Part shown: piece after piece, positions 54,327-62,675 of the stretch
How positions within the stretch are numbered: the first letter of the stretch is position 1
How the letters are laid out: each line of letters starts with the position of its first letter
Origin: Halobellus clavatus
GTDB lineage: Archaea > Halobacteriota > Halobacteria > Halobacteriales > Haloferacaceae
Direction of reading: 5' to 3'
Length of the DNA stretch: 64,000 nucleotides
Assembly: GCF_900107195.1 (NCBI RefSeq)
Contig: NZ_FNPB01000002.1
Coordinates: 310,001-374,000 of the forward strand
Made by a program: the position numbers and the translations under genes
The notes under the pieces: model-generated
What the model saw: the letters and a program-made list of their open reading frames with translations, nothing else
Told to the model about the DNA's origin: nothing
Databases searched by the model: none

Positions 54327-54626
54327 ATGACAGAACAGACGGAATATCCCGATCAGCGTTCACTCGGTGAGTGGCAGCAGGTCGCTCACCACGACTTCGA
54401 CGGGCCGGACGAACTGGACGCGACACTCGCTGCGGCGCTCACCGACAGCGAGAGACCGTGGAACGAATCGCCGCTGTACGACGCCGTCGACACCGAGCCA
54501 GCAGAGCGGTTCCTCGCGTCGGTGGACGACGACGACGCCAGCGTCGTCTTCGCAGTGTCGGACCGGACCGTTCGCGTCTCGGCCGACGGGACCGTCGAGG
54601 TCAGACGCCCGAACTCGAACGCCTGA
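54327..54626 (+). CDS. HalOD1 output-domain protein
   Basis: 99 residues. The core (SPLYDAVDTEPAERFLASVD, then DASVVFAVSDRTVRVSADGT) has the haloarchaeal HalOD1 pattern: an alpha helix followed by a beta sheet with a conserved VRVSADGTVEV end. N-terminal 45 residues are acidic (HHDFDGPDELDATLAAALTD). HalOD1 is a small output domain found alone or fused to response regulators; biochemistry is unknown. It is a stand-alone gene with its own promoter area. Confidence 0.75.
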   Translation: MTEQTEYPDQRSLGEWQQVAHHDFDGPDELDATLAAALTDSERPWNESPLYDAVDTEPAERFLASVDDDDASVVFAVSDRTVRVSADGTVEVRRPNSNA

Positions 54627-54776
54627 GGTCGACTGATGGCCGTCGTCTGTGGGGGCCATAGCCACCTGTGACGTCGCTCCACCGGATTTCGTCTCCCCAG
54701 GCGCTGGCCGCAGTCGCCTCCGACCGGCGCTTCCGCCGCCGGGAACGTTTTTACCCTCGATTCGCTACCCAATTAT

Positions 54777-55847
54777 ATGCCTTCTGACAATATTCCGGTG
54801 ACGGTGGTGAGCGGCTATCTCGGCGCCGGGAAGACCACGCTGGTGAATCACGTCCTCGCGAATCAGCAAGGGTACGAGGTCGGTGTCCTCCTCAACGATA
54901 TGGGCGACATCAACGTCGACGCCGAACTCGTCGCCGACCGGAACGAGGACGCCGGGATTATCGACCTCTCGAACGGCTGCATCTGCTGCCGATTGCAGGA
55001 CGACCTCCTGACGGAGGCCCACCGACTCGCGACCGAGCGCGAGTTCGACTACTTGCTCGTCGAGTCCTCCGGGATCAGCGAGCCAATTCCGGTCGCACAA
55101 GTCTTCACCGAGGGCACGGAGGGAAGCGACATCGACCCGACGGAGTGGTTTCGCCTCGACACGATGGTCACCGTTCTCGACACCTACGGCTTCTGGAAGG
55201 AGTTCGACGGCGACACCTCGCTCCCGGAGGGCGCGCGCGCCACCGACGACCGGCCGTTGAGCGAAGTCCTCATCGAGAGCGTGGAGTTCTGCGACGTGCT
55301 CCTGCTCAACAAGTGCGATATGGTCCCCGACCAGGTACTCGACGACATCGAAGCCGTCGTGAGCGAACTCCAGCCCCGAGCGGAACTCGTTCGGACGGTC
55401 CACTCCGAGATCGATTCCGGTCGCATCCTCGATACTGGGCGGTTCGATTTCGCGGCGGTGTCCCGTTCACAGGGCTGGAAGCGTCACCTCGCGGACGATC
55501 ACGAGCACGCGGCCGCCGAACAGCACGGCGTGTCGTCGTTCGTCTACCGCACGACGCGGCCGTTCGATCCGGAGGAATTCGCCGCGTGGCTCGAGGAGCC
55601 GGACCCCTCGATCATCCGCGCAAAGGGGTTCAGCTACGTCGCGGGGTCCACCGAGGTCATCGGCGTGAGTCAGGCCAGCGACGCGGTCCAGGCGGGTCCG
55701 ATCGGGTCGTGGGACGAGGCGGACGAGCCACAGACTCGATTGGTGTTTATCGGACAGGAGCTCCCGGAGTCGCGGCTTCGGGACGAACTCGACGCGCTCC
55801 GCACAGCGCCCGATGCGACCTCCTCGACGGACGCCTTCCCCCTCTAG
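54777..55847 (+). CDS. CobW/COG0523 family GTP-binding protein
   Basis: 356 residues. Walker A GYLGAGKTT (13-21), the metal-binding CICC motif (GCICCRLQDDL, about 67-77), Walker B LLVESSGISEP, and the guanine motif LNKCD. The C-terminal CobW_C domain follows. A His-rich stretch (DDHEHAAAEQH, about 240-250) could bind metal. COG0523 proteins insert or deliver zinc or other metals to client proteins. Its 3' end overlaps the small CxxC gene by 4 nt (CTAG). Possible roles include zinc allocation, but no Zur-type operator was recognised. Confidence 0.92.
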   Translation: MPSDNIPVTVVSGYLGAGKTTLVNHVLANQQGYEVGVLLNDMGDINVDAELVADRNEDAGIIDLSNGCICCRLQDDLLTEAHRLATEREFDYLLVESSGISEPIPVAQVFTEGTEGSDIDPTEWFRLDTMVTVLDTYGFWKEFDGDTSLPEGARATDDRPLSEVLIESVEFCDVLLLNKCDMVPDQVLDDIEAVVSELQPRAELVRTVHSEIDSGRILDTGRFDFAAVSRSQGWKRHLADDHEHAAAEQHGVSSFVYRTTRPFDPEEFAAWLEEPDPSIIRAKGFSYVAGSTEVIGVSQASDAVQAGPIGSWDEADEPQTRLVFIGQELPESRLRDELDALRTAPDATSSTDAFPL

Positions 55848-55999
55848 ATGCCGAGTTCGTCGCGGAGGTCGTCCCACTCCGCTTGGAACCCGTAGGTCGA
55901 CTCCGCCGTGGGCCGCTCGAGCGTCGACTGATAGAGTTCGTCGTATTCGAGCAGTTGTCCCCACCCGTCGTCGAAGACGACGCTACAGTACATACACAT
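55844..55999 (-). CDS. CxxC mini-protein, tail-to-tail with the CobW gene
   Basis: 51 residues. It starts with MCMYC (a CxxC, residues 2-5) and continues FDDGWGQLLEYDELYQSTLE, then a helical tail ending RDELGI. Only one CxxC pair is present, so zinc binding would need a dimer or another partner. Codon use is haloarchaeal. The 3' end overlaps the CobW gene by 4 nt on the opposite strand. Small size and location make a metal-related function tempting. Not recognised as a named family. Confidence 0.65.
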   Translation of the reverse strand: MCMYCSVVFDDGWGQLLEYDELYQSTLERPTAESTYGFQAEWDDLRDELGI

Positions 56000-56069
56000 A
56001 CGATATTCTCCGGCGTGCGCTGACTTACCAGTTACCCCGATCGAGCGAAAAAATCGGGTGCGGGTGGCG

Positions 56070-57254
56070 CTACGGCTCCAGGATGACCTTGGTGAAGCCC
56101 TCTTCTCTGTTGTCGAACCGGTCGTACATCTCCGCTGCCTCGTCGAGTCCCACCCGGTGGGAGACGACGAAGCTCGGTTCCGCGCGACCGGCAATGATGA
56201 GGTCGCGAAGGTAGCGATTGTAGGACTTCACGTCGCACTGTCCGGTCGCGAGGCCCTGTCCCTTCTCGAAGAGCTTCCCGAAGTCGATGCCGAGGCGGCC
56301 CTGGGCTTCCATCTCACTGATCGTATCGGGTGCGCCCGGGTCCTCGGGAACGTAGAGGCCGATGATCCCGAGGCGGCCTTTCGGCTCGACGACGCGGATG
56401 AGCTGATTGATCAGGACGCCCGGGTTCTCCTTGGTTGGATCGTAGGGCTCGTCGCTGTCCCGGACGGACTCCGGCTCGACGGACTGATACCCGACGGCGT
56501 CAACGCCCTTGTTGACCTCGCCGCCGTGCTCGTCGATGATCTGCTCGACGGGGTTGCCCTCCTCGAAGTTGATCGCGGTGGCGTCACAGTGCTCCTCGGC
56601 GAGTTCGAGGCGACTGGGCACGCGGTCGACGACGTAGATCTCGGACGCGCCCTTGATCTTCGCGCTGTAGGCGGCCATCAGGCCGACCGGCCCGGCGCCG
56701 AAGATGGCGACGGACTCGCCGGGCTGGAGGTCCGCGAGTTCGGTGCCGTGCCAGCCGGTCGGGAAGATGTCCGCCAGCAGCGCGAAGTCGTCCTCGTGGC
56801 CCTCGTCGGGGAGCTTCAGCGCGTTGAAGTCCGCGAACGGAACGCGCATCCGCTCGGCCTGGCCCCCTTGATACGGGCCCATTCCGACATAGCCGTAGGC
56901 GCCGCCGGCGGGGACGCTCCCCTCCTGATTGACGTTCAGACAGAATCCGGTCTTTCCTTCCTCGCAGTTCTTGCAGTGGCCACAGGCGACGTTGAACGGG
57001 ATCGAGACCCGGTCTCCGACTTCCAGTGAGGAAACACCGTCGCCGACCTCGTCGACGATTCCCATCGCCTCGTGCCCGAATACGATTCCTGGTTCCGCAG
57101 CGGTCCGTCCCTCGTACATGTGCAGGTCCGACCCGCAGATACACGTCGACGTGACGTCGATGACCACGTCGGTCGGATCCTGTATCCCCGGATCGTCCAC
57201 TTCTTCGATAGCGACTTCGTGCGGGCCGTTGTACACGACTCCCTGGATTGCCAT
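56070..57254 (-). CDS. zinc-dependent alcohol/glutathione-independent formaldehyde dehydrogenase family protein
   Basis: 394 residues. Medium-chain dehydrogenase: catalytic zinc ligands CICGSDLHMYEG (Cys about 37) and GHEAMG (His, Glu about 59-60), a structural-zinc-like Cys group CGHCKNCEEGKTGFC (about 89-103), and the NAD fold GAGPVGLMAA (about 179-188). The long central insert and the SVEPESVRDSDE stretch match the Pseudomonas-type glutathione-independent formaldehyde dehydrogenases. The ATG at 57254 has a good Shine-Dalgarno, GGAGGT, on the minus strand at 57269-57264. Substrate uncertain; aldehyde detoxification is likely. Confidence 0.9.
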   Translation of the reverse strand: MAIQGVVYNGPHEVAIEEVDDPGIQDPTDVVIDVTSTCICGSDLHMYEGRTAAEPGIVFGHEAMGIVDEVGDGVSSLEVGDRVSIPFNVACGHCKNCEEGKTGFCLNVNQEGSVPAGGAYGYVGMGPYQGGQAERMRVPFADFNALKLPDEGHEDDFALLADIFPTGWHGTELADLQPGESVAIFGAGPVGLMAAYSAKIKGASEIYVVDRVPSRLELAEEHCDATAINFEEGNPVEQIIDEHGGEVNKGVDAVGYQSVEPESVRDSDEPYDPTKENPGVLINQLIRVVEPKGRLGIIGLYVPEDPGAPDTISEMEAQGRLGIDFGKLFEKGQGLATGQCDVKSYNRYLRDLIIAGRAEPSFVVSHRVGLDEAAEMYDRFDNREEGFTKVILEP

Positions 57255-57367
57255 TGGAAAATACCTCCATCCATTACTGTCATTTGATAACAATAAATAT
57301 GGGGGAAAGACACACACTCGCTCTCGTATGACGAAGGCTTTTCGCGTTCCCGACGAGTACCGGAACT

Positions 57368-57946
57368 GTGGCCCCCGACCCCGAGACCGACGCGGACGAG
57401 CCGTCCGGTGCCGATTCGAGCGCGTCCGCGACCGGCTGGCGCGGCTCGCTGCACGTCCGTTACGAGGGTGACGACGACCCCGAGAAGTGCACGGCGCGGA
57501 AGCTGGCCCGCTTCGACTTCGTGGCGTTGCACCGCTCGGACCGCGCGACGCCGTATGGGGTCGTCCTCAACCCCCACGCAGAACGCGCGCTCTCGCCGGC
57601 TGACGCCGATACCGGCGCGCTCGTCGCGCTCGATTGCTCGTGGGAGTCGGCGGGCGAGGCGCGGTTCTCGCTGGCTGGCGAGCACCGCGCGCTCCCGTAT
57701 CTCGTGGCCGCGAACCCGGTCAACTTCGGTCGCCCGATGGAACTGACGACTGTGGAGGCGCTGGCCGCTGCGCTCTCGATCTTCGGTCGACGCGATCGGG
57801 CGGAAGCGCTGCTCTCGAAGTTCACCTGGGGGCACACGTTCTTAGAACTCAACGACGAACCGCTCCGGCGATACGCCGAGTGCGCCGACTCCGAGGCGGT
57901 CGTCGCCGTCCAGCAGGAGTACCTCGACCGCGCAGACCGCGACTAA
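57368..57946 (+). CDS. tsr3: Tsr3 family rRNA aminocarboxypropyltransferase (DUF367)
   Basis: 192 residues, GTG start ([20 protein letters not shown]). Motifs: [57 protein letters not shown], and [15 protein letters not shown]. They match the DUF367/Tsr3 enzymes, which put the aminocarboxypropyl group of S-adenosylmethionine on a conserved N1-methylpseudouridine of small-subunit rRNA. The first 35 residues are an acidic, likely disordered extension. A TATA-like CTTTTCG is 24-30 nt upstream. Confidence 0.92.
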   Translation: MAPDPETDADEPSGADSSASATGWRGSLHVRYEGDDDPEKCTARKLARFDFVALHRSDRATPYGVVLNPHAERALSPADADTGALVALDCSWESAGEARFSLAGEHRALPYLVAANPVNFGRPMELTTVEALAAALSIFGRRDRAEALLSKFTWGHTFLELNDEPLRRYAECADSEAVVAVQQEYLDRADRD

Positions 57947-57966
57947 CTTCCGCTCACCGGTCGACC

Positions 57967-58356
57967 TTACTTGTTGACCAGCCCACCGATTGCACCGCCG
58001 AGAGCGCTGTCGAGAGCGAAGAAGACGGTGACGATGATGCCGAAGAGGAACGCTCCGGCTCCGCCGAGAAGGCCCCCGAGCGGGCCGCCGAGTGGGCCGC
58101 CGCTGAGCCCGATCGCTCCCCCGATAAGCACGCCGACCAGCCCGATCGCGATCGAGACGAGGATTCCAGAGATCGACCCCGCGACCAGACCGTTCCACGC
58201 TCCCTTGCCGAGTCCGCCGCCGGCGAGGAATCCGGCTGCGGCACCGCCGAGGAGTCCGGCGGTGAGCTGTCCGAGCGGCGCGATGGTGAGCCCGATGACT
58301 GATCCGACGACGATCACCGCGAATCCGATCCCCACTGCGCGCCAGTCAGTGTCCAT
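57967..58356 (-). CDS. Gly-rich membrane protein (DUF5518-like)
   Basis: 129 residues with four hydrophobic Gly-rich segments (VGIGFAVIVVGSVIGLTIA, GLVAGSISGILVSIAIGL, GPLGGLLGGAGAFLFGIIV and so on). The pattern GGAAAGFLAGGGLGKGAWNG is typical of haloarchaeal DUF5518 proteins. No functional motif. Probably a small cell-membrane protein; function unknown. It converges on tsr3, 20 bp away. Confidence 0.8.
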   Translation of the reverse strand: MDTDWRAVGIGFAVIVVGSVIGLTIAPLGQLTAGLLGGAAAGFLAGGGLGKGAWNGLVAGSISGILVSIAIGLVGVLIGGAIGLSGGPLGGPLGGLLGGAGAFLFGIIVTVFFALDSALGGAIGGLVNK

Positions 58357-58493
58357 ACCGCGATCGACGCACCGCGGGACTAAAACGACCCGGGCCACCG
58401 CGACGCGAGCGATGATTCCACGCACGAGGGCCGGAGTACCACGTGAGATCGGAACGGACGCGCTTTTACCCCTCGGCCCAGTAGGAAGGCACA

Positions 58494-59468
58494 ATGATTT
58501 TTGAGTCCCTTCCGACGACGCCCCGGTCGGAGGAACTTCTCGACAAGGCGTTTTCGCGAGCGGCGCGTGCGGGGCGAGCGAAATCCGGGCTGGAGGCCCA
58601 GCAGTCGATGCTCCAGACCGCCTCCTCGATCCTCTCAGACAACCTGGAGAACGTCGTCACGCGGTGGCCCGATTTCGGCACGGTCGATCCGTTCTACTAC
58701 GAACTCGCGGACGCGATCGTCGACGTCGACGAACTCAGACAGAGCCTCTCGGAGGTGACCTGGGCGAGTCGGCAGATCGGCGAACTCCGCCGGGAGTACC
58801 AACCGAAACTCCGCAAGACGCAGCCCGAGACCGCTCGCAAGCACCGCAAACAGGCGTTCGCCCGGATGGCCGACGTCGTCGAGGAGGTCGCTGACGACCT
58901 CGTCCGGATCGGCGAGGCCCGCGACGCACTGAAGACGCTGCCAGACATCCGCCCGGACGAACCCGCGATCGTCGTCGCGGGGTACCCCAACGTGGGCAAG
59001 TCGTCGTTCGTCAACGGCGTCACCCGCGCGGACAACGAGATCGCCCACTACCCGTTCACGACCCGCGGCGTCCACGTCGGGCACTTCGAGCGTGATCGGA
59101 TCCGCTATCAGATCATCGACACGCCGGGGTTGCTCGACCGGCCCGAAGACGAACGCAACGACATCGAGCGCCAGGCCGTGAGCGCGATCGAACACCTCGC
59201 CGACGCGGTGGTGTTCGTTCTCGACGCGAGCGAGGCCTGCGGGTACCCCCTCGATTCGCAGTTGGAACTCCGCGACGCGGTGGCCGAGCGCTTCCGCGAG
59301 CGCGACGTGCCGGTCCTCACTGTCAACAACAAGAGCGACCGCTCGCGCGACGTCGACGCCGCGTATCAGATGAGCGTCGAGACGGGCGAGGGGGTCGACG
59401 CGGTGCTCGACGCGGCTGTGGACGCGGTGGCGTGGGAGCCAGACATCCCGCCGTCGCGACAGGAGTAG
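58494..59468 (+). CDS. nog1: NOG1 family GTPase
   Basis: 324 residues. N-terminal helical bundle (about 1-150), then the G domain: G1 GYPNVGKSSFVNG (about 162-174), G3 DTPGLLDRP, G4 NNKSD. NOG1 acts in large ribosomal subunit assembly. The archaeal form is shorter than the eukaryotic one and has no C-terminal NOGCT extension. A TATA-like CTTTTACC (58463-58470) lies about 27 nt upstream of the ATG. Confidence 0.94.
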   Translation: MIFESLPTTPRSEELLDKAFSRAARAGRAKSGLEAQQSMLQTASSILSDNLENVVTRWPDFGTVDPFYYELADAIVDVDELRQSLSEVTWASRQIGELRREYQPKLRKTQPETARKHRKQAFARMADVVEEVADDLVRIGEARDALKTLPDIRPDEPAIVVAGYPNVGKSSFVNGVTRADNEIAHYPFTTRGVHVGHFERDRIRYQIIDTPGLLDRPEDERNDIERQAVSAIEHLADAVVFVLDASEACGYPLDSQLELRDAVAERFRERDVPVLTVNNKSDRSRDVDAAYQMSVETGEGVDAVLDAAVDAVAWEPDIPPSRQE

Positions 59469-59495
59469 CGGTCCGCGAGGCCCCTCGAGGCTCGT

Positions 59496-60239
59496 CTATG
59501 CGACTGTGTACGTGACGTCGACCCGCGCAGTGACGGTCACCGGACCGGCATCGAACTGCGTCCCCGACCCGGCCCCCTCGGCGGCTGACTCACGCACCGC
59601 ATAGATCGGTCCAGAACTCCCGATCGAGGCCGATCGGACGCCGGTCACTGCGAGCCCAGCGGCCTCGGCCACGACGTCGGCGTCGGCGCGAGCGTCGGTC
59701 ATCGCGCGCTCAAGCGCCTGGGAGCGGAGTTCCGTGCGAGCCTCGTCGCTCAACGTGAACGCGACGCCGGACACCTCGGTGGCCCTGTTGTCGACGGCGG
59801 TGTCGACGATCTCGCCGGCGGCACTGGGTGTCGTTTCGATCCGGTGGGCGTGGACGGCTTCGTAGCCAGCGATCGTTTGGACGCCCGTCTCGGGATCGAG
59901 CTGTGAGCGCGACGAGAGTCGGAATGAGACCGTCTGCAGCTCGTCGTCCGCGACGCCGGCCGCACGGAGCGCTTCACGCATCCGGGTCGCGTTCGCTGCG
60001 ATCCGATCTCTGACCGCGTCCGCGCTCGCACCACGGGCGGTGACGGCGACCGTCACGACGGCCCGATCGGCGTCGGCGGCGACGGCTCCGGTTCCGGCCG
60101 TCGAAACGGTCCGGACGGCCGGGTGGCTGGCTGTGTCTGCGGCGGCCGTCCCCGGGCCGGACTGTAGCGGGGCGCTACACCCCGCGATCAGGACGAGTGC
60201 GGCGACCACGACGGTGCTGATTCCGAATCTGCGATCCAT
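59496..60239 (-). CDS. SIMPL-domain (DUF541) lipoprotein
   Basis: 247 residues. N-terminal signal peptide with a lipobox: VVVAALVLIAGCSAP, Cys21 being the likely lipid-attached residue. The rest is a SIMPL/DUF541 domain: VSTAGTGAVAADADRAVVTV, TARGASADAVRDRIAANATRM, IAGYEAVHAHRIE and VSGVAFTLSDEARTEL. Secreted and anchored on the outer face of the membrane. Domain function is not known. It diverges from the NOG1 gene's end (convergent, 27 bp). Confidence 0.9.
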   Translation of the reverse strand: MDRRFGISTVVVAALVLIAGCSAPLQSGPGTAAADTASHPAVRTVSTAGTGAVAADADRAVVTVAVTARGASADAVRDRIAANATRMREALRAAGVADDELQTVSFRLSSRSQLDPETGVQTIAGYEAVHAHRIETTPSAAGEIVDTAVDNRATEVSGVAFTLSDEARTELRSQALERAMTDARADADVVAEAAGLAVTGVRSASIGSSGPIYAVRESAAEGAGSGTQFDAGPVTVTARVDVTYTVA

Positions 60240-60312
60240 ATCGCTCGATGGGCGGCTCAGCTATTGAACACGCGCTTGACGCAATGAATCGTTTGTGCCT
60301 GCTCCGGCACCG

Positions 60313-61641
60313 CTACCGCCCGGTTGCCGTCGCTCGGTCGACATCCACGTAGCGGATCTCGACGCGAATCGACTCGTCCCCGAACGGTCCCAGGGGGTCG
60401 GGTGCCAGCGCGGTCACACGATCACGTATCGTATTCGCCACGGACGGCGGTGTCGTCGACGGCGGGTGACCCACCGTCACGACGATCCGTTGCGGCGTCT
60501 GCAGTGGGAACCCCTCGTAGGTCACCGCCAGATCGAGAAGCGTCGCCTCCGGCGGCAACTCCGCTTCGATCGCCGCGGTCGCGCCGCGTTCGAACTCCGA
60601 CGTCCGGTAGGAACTGTACGTGAACGCACCGAGCAGTCCCGTCAGGACGAGCAGCACCGCTGCCAGGACTGCGATCCGCTTGAGGGTCGTGGCCCGGGCC
60701 TCCTCCTCGCGGAACCACAACTTCGGCCGGTAGCCCATCCGCCAGAGCACGACGAGCGCGACCAGGTTGATCGCGAGGATGTTGACCAGGACGAGGACCG
60801 CCGAGCCGACGACTGTCTGGGGCTCTCCCCAGGCGATCCCGATGCCCACGACCGCCGTCGGGGGGACGAGCGCCGCCGCGATCATCACGCCGACGAGTGC
60901 CGAGGAGACGCCCGACGCCAGCGAGACGGCCCCTGCAGCGCCCGCCCCGAGCGCGATCACGAGCGAGAGCACGCCCGGCGCGAGGCGCTCACGGACCTCG
61001 CCGATCGCGAAGACCTCCTCGGCGGTGAGTGGCACGATGTTCATCATCCGCAAGAGGAGAGCGAAGAGCGCCGCCGCTCCGATCGCCAGCGCGCCGCCGA
61101 GCGCCTGGAGTTTGATCCCTCGGAGCGCCAGGTCGCGGTCGTCGACGACGGTCCCGACGCTCGCAGCCATCGCGGGTCCGATCAGCGGCGCGATGACCAT
61201 CGAGCCGACCACGATCGCGGGCGAGTCCAAGAGGAGTCCCGCGGTTGCCACGACGGCGCTCACCGCGGTCATCAGCACGTACGGGCGAACCGTCGGCGCC
61301 ATCTCGTCGGCGCGGGCCACGAGTTCTTCTCGGGCGATCCGATCGCCGTTACTGGTCTCTTCCTCGTCGGACTCGTAGCGCTCCTTCAGCGCCTCGAAGC
61401 GGTCGGAGACGACCGTCTCCGCCTGTACGATCACCGTGTACGCGTCCCGCTCGATCCCGACACCGCGGAGCTGTTCGAGGACCGGCTCGACGGCGGAGGT
61501 GGGGAGGGGAAACGTGACGACAGCGGTGTAGTCGCGGCCGCTGGTCTCGTCGGAGACGGCGTAGTCGACGCCTTCCTCGTCGAGCACGTCCAGCACGGCC
61601 TCCCGCTTCCCGGTCGGGATCATCACCTGAACGAGTCGCAC
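60313..61641 (-). CDS. TIGR00341/DUF389 membrane protein
   Basis: 442 residues. N-terminal ACT-like soluble domain (VQVMIPTGKREAVLDVLDEE, 1-85), then six or more TM helices including the DUF389 signature SPAIVVGSMVIAPLIGPAMA and SGVSSALVGVMIAAALVPPTA. C-terminal soluble domain (about 350-442) with beta-rich sequence. The N-terminal half resembles a nucleotide-sensing domain. Function unknown, possibly a transporter. Confidence 0.88.
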   Translation of the reverse strand: MRLVQVMIPTGKREAVLDVLDEEGVDYAVSDETSGRDYTAVVTFPLPTSAVEPVLEQLRGVGIERDAYTVIVQAETVVSDRFEALKERYESDEEETSNGDRIAREELVARADEMAPTVRPYVLMTAVSAVVATAGLLLDSPAIVVGSMVIAPLIGPAMAASVGTVVDDRDLALRGIKLQALGGALAIGAAALFALLLRMMNIVPLTAEEVFAIGEVRERLAPGVLSLVIALGAGAAGAVSLASGVSSALVGVMIAAALVPPTAVVGIGIAWGEPQTVVGSAVLVLVNILAINLVALVVLWRMGYRPKLWFREEEARATTLKRIAVLAAVLLVLTGLLGAFTYSSYRTSEFERGATAAIEAELPPEATLLDLAVTYEGFPLQTPQRIVVTVGHPPSTTPPSVANTIRDRVTALAPDPLGPFGDESIRVEIRYVDVDRATATGR

Positions 61642-61886
61642 GTCCGTCGCTCACGCCGGTGCGACAAGAATCCGGCGGGTCCAGTGGCCGCTCACCGTCC
61701 GGTGACAACAGAGCGAACAGCCGGCACGACCGCTTCCACGCCGCTGTGCCGGACAACCGCTGTGCGGCGTGGAACAACCCTCAGCGCACGCCGTTGTTGG
61801 CCGCGCCTTCGGAGATAAACCATCGGTCCCTCGATCCACCGACGCCGCCCAAGCACTCATACGCTGGCGGTACGCACACACTGCTG

Positions 61887-62570
61887 ATGCGGCGCGTTTC
61901 GGTATCGAACCTCCTCATGCCGTTCGAGAACGGCCTGCGGCCGGTCTTCGCCGATCACCGGTCGTTATCGGCGCCCGTCACCGACTTGCTCGTCGTGATC
62001 GTCTGTGCGGTCTACGCTGTCCAGGCGTTCCAGACCGCGCTGTGGGGGGCGCCCTCGGTCTTCGTGACGACCAACTACGTGTATCTCCGCGCGCCCTGGC
62101 TCGCGTGGCCGCTGTCGCCGCTGCTCCACGGCGGCCTCGTCCACGTGATTCCGAACGTGGTGACGCTCTTCGCCTTCGGCCGGATTGCGGAGGCGACGCT
62201 CCCGGGACGCCGCTACGCCTCGATGGCGCTCGTGGCTTCCGTCGCGTCGATCGGCGCACTCGCCGCGTGGAGCCTCGCCTTCGGTTCGGGTCCGCAAGCC
62301 GTCTACGGCATCAGCGGCGTCGTGTTCGCTGTCGGCGGCTTCGCCATCGCGTACTTCCCCCGACACCGACGCGCGACGGACCTCGAACTCCTCGCGACCC
62401 TGTTCGGAGCGTGCGCGCTCGCACTCGTCGCGACCGAGTCGATAGCCGCGCTCGTCCTCGCCTCGCCCGCGACGGCCAACGTGGGGCACACCGCGGGCCT
62501 TCTCGTCGGCGTCGCGACGGGACTCTGGACCCCGCTCCGGCACGACGACGGGGGCCGAACGGCTCGCTGA
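61887..62570 (+). CDS. rhomboid-family intramembrane serine protease
   Basis: 227 residues, six TM helices. The catalytic pair is visible: Ser in VYGISGVVFA (about 141) and His in ANVGHTAGLLVG (about 200). Also HGGLVHVIPNVVTLFAFG, the HxxxN-type third helix. It cleaves membrane proteins within the bilayer. The ATG at 61887 (MRRVSVSNLLMPF) is used; the upstream in-frame sequence is not conserved. The 245-bp gap before it carries no convincing ORF. Confidence 0.9.
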   Translation: MRRVSVSNLLMPFENGLRPVFADHRSLSAPVTDLLVVIVCAVYAVQAFQTALWGAPSVFVTTNYVYLRAPWLAWPLSPLLHGGLVHVIPNVVTLFAFGRIAEATLPGRRYASMALVASVASIGALAAWSLAFGSGPQAVYGISGVVFAVGGFAIAYFPRHRRATDLELLATLFGACALALVATESIAALVLASPATANVGHTAGLLVGVATGLWTPLRHDDGGRTAR

Positions 62571-62675
62571 TTCGGCACTCCTCGGGAGGCTGGACGCACC
62601 GTGGTCCCCGCCCCTGCGGCAGCCACACGAGCGAATCAGTACATTCAACCCGGACCCAGTGCCTTGAGACGGGTA

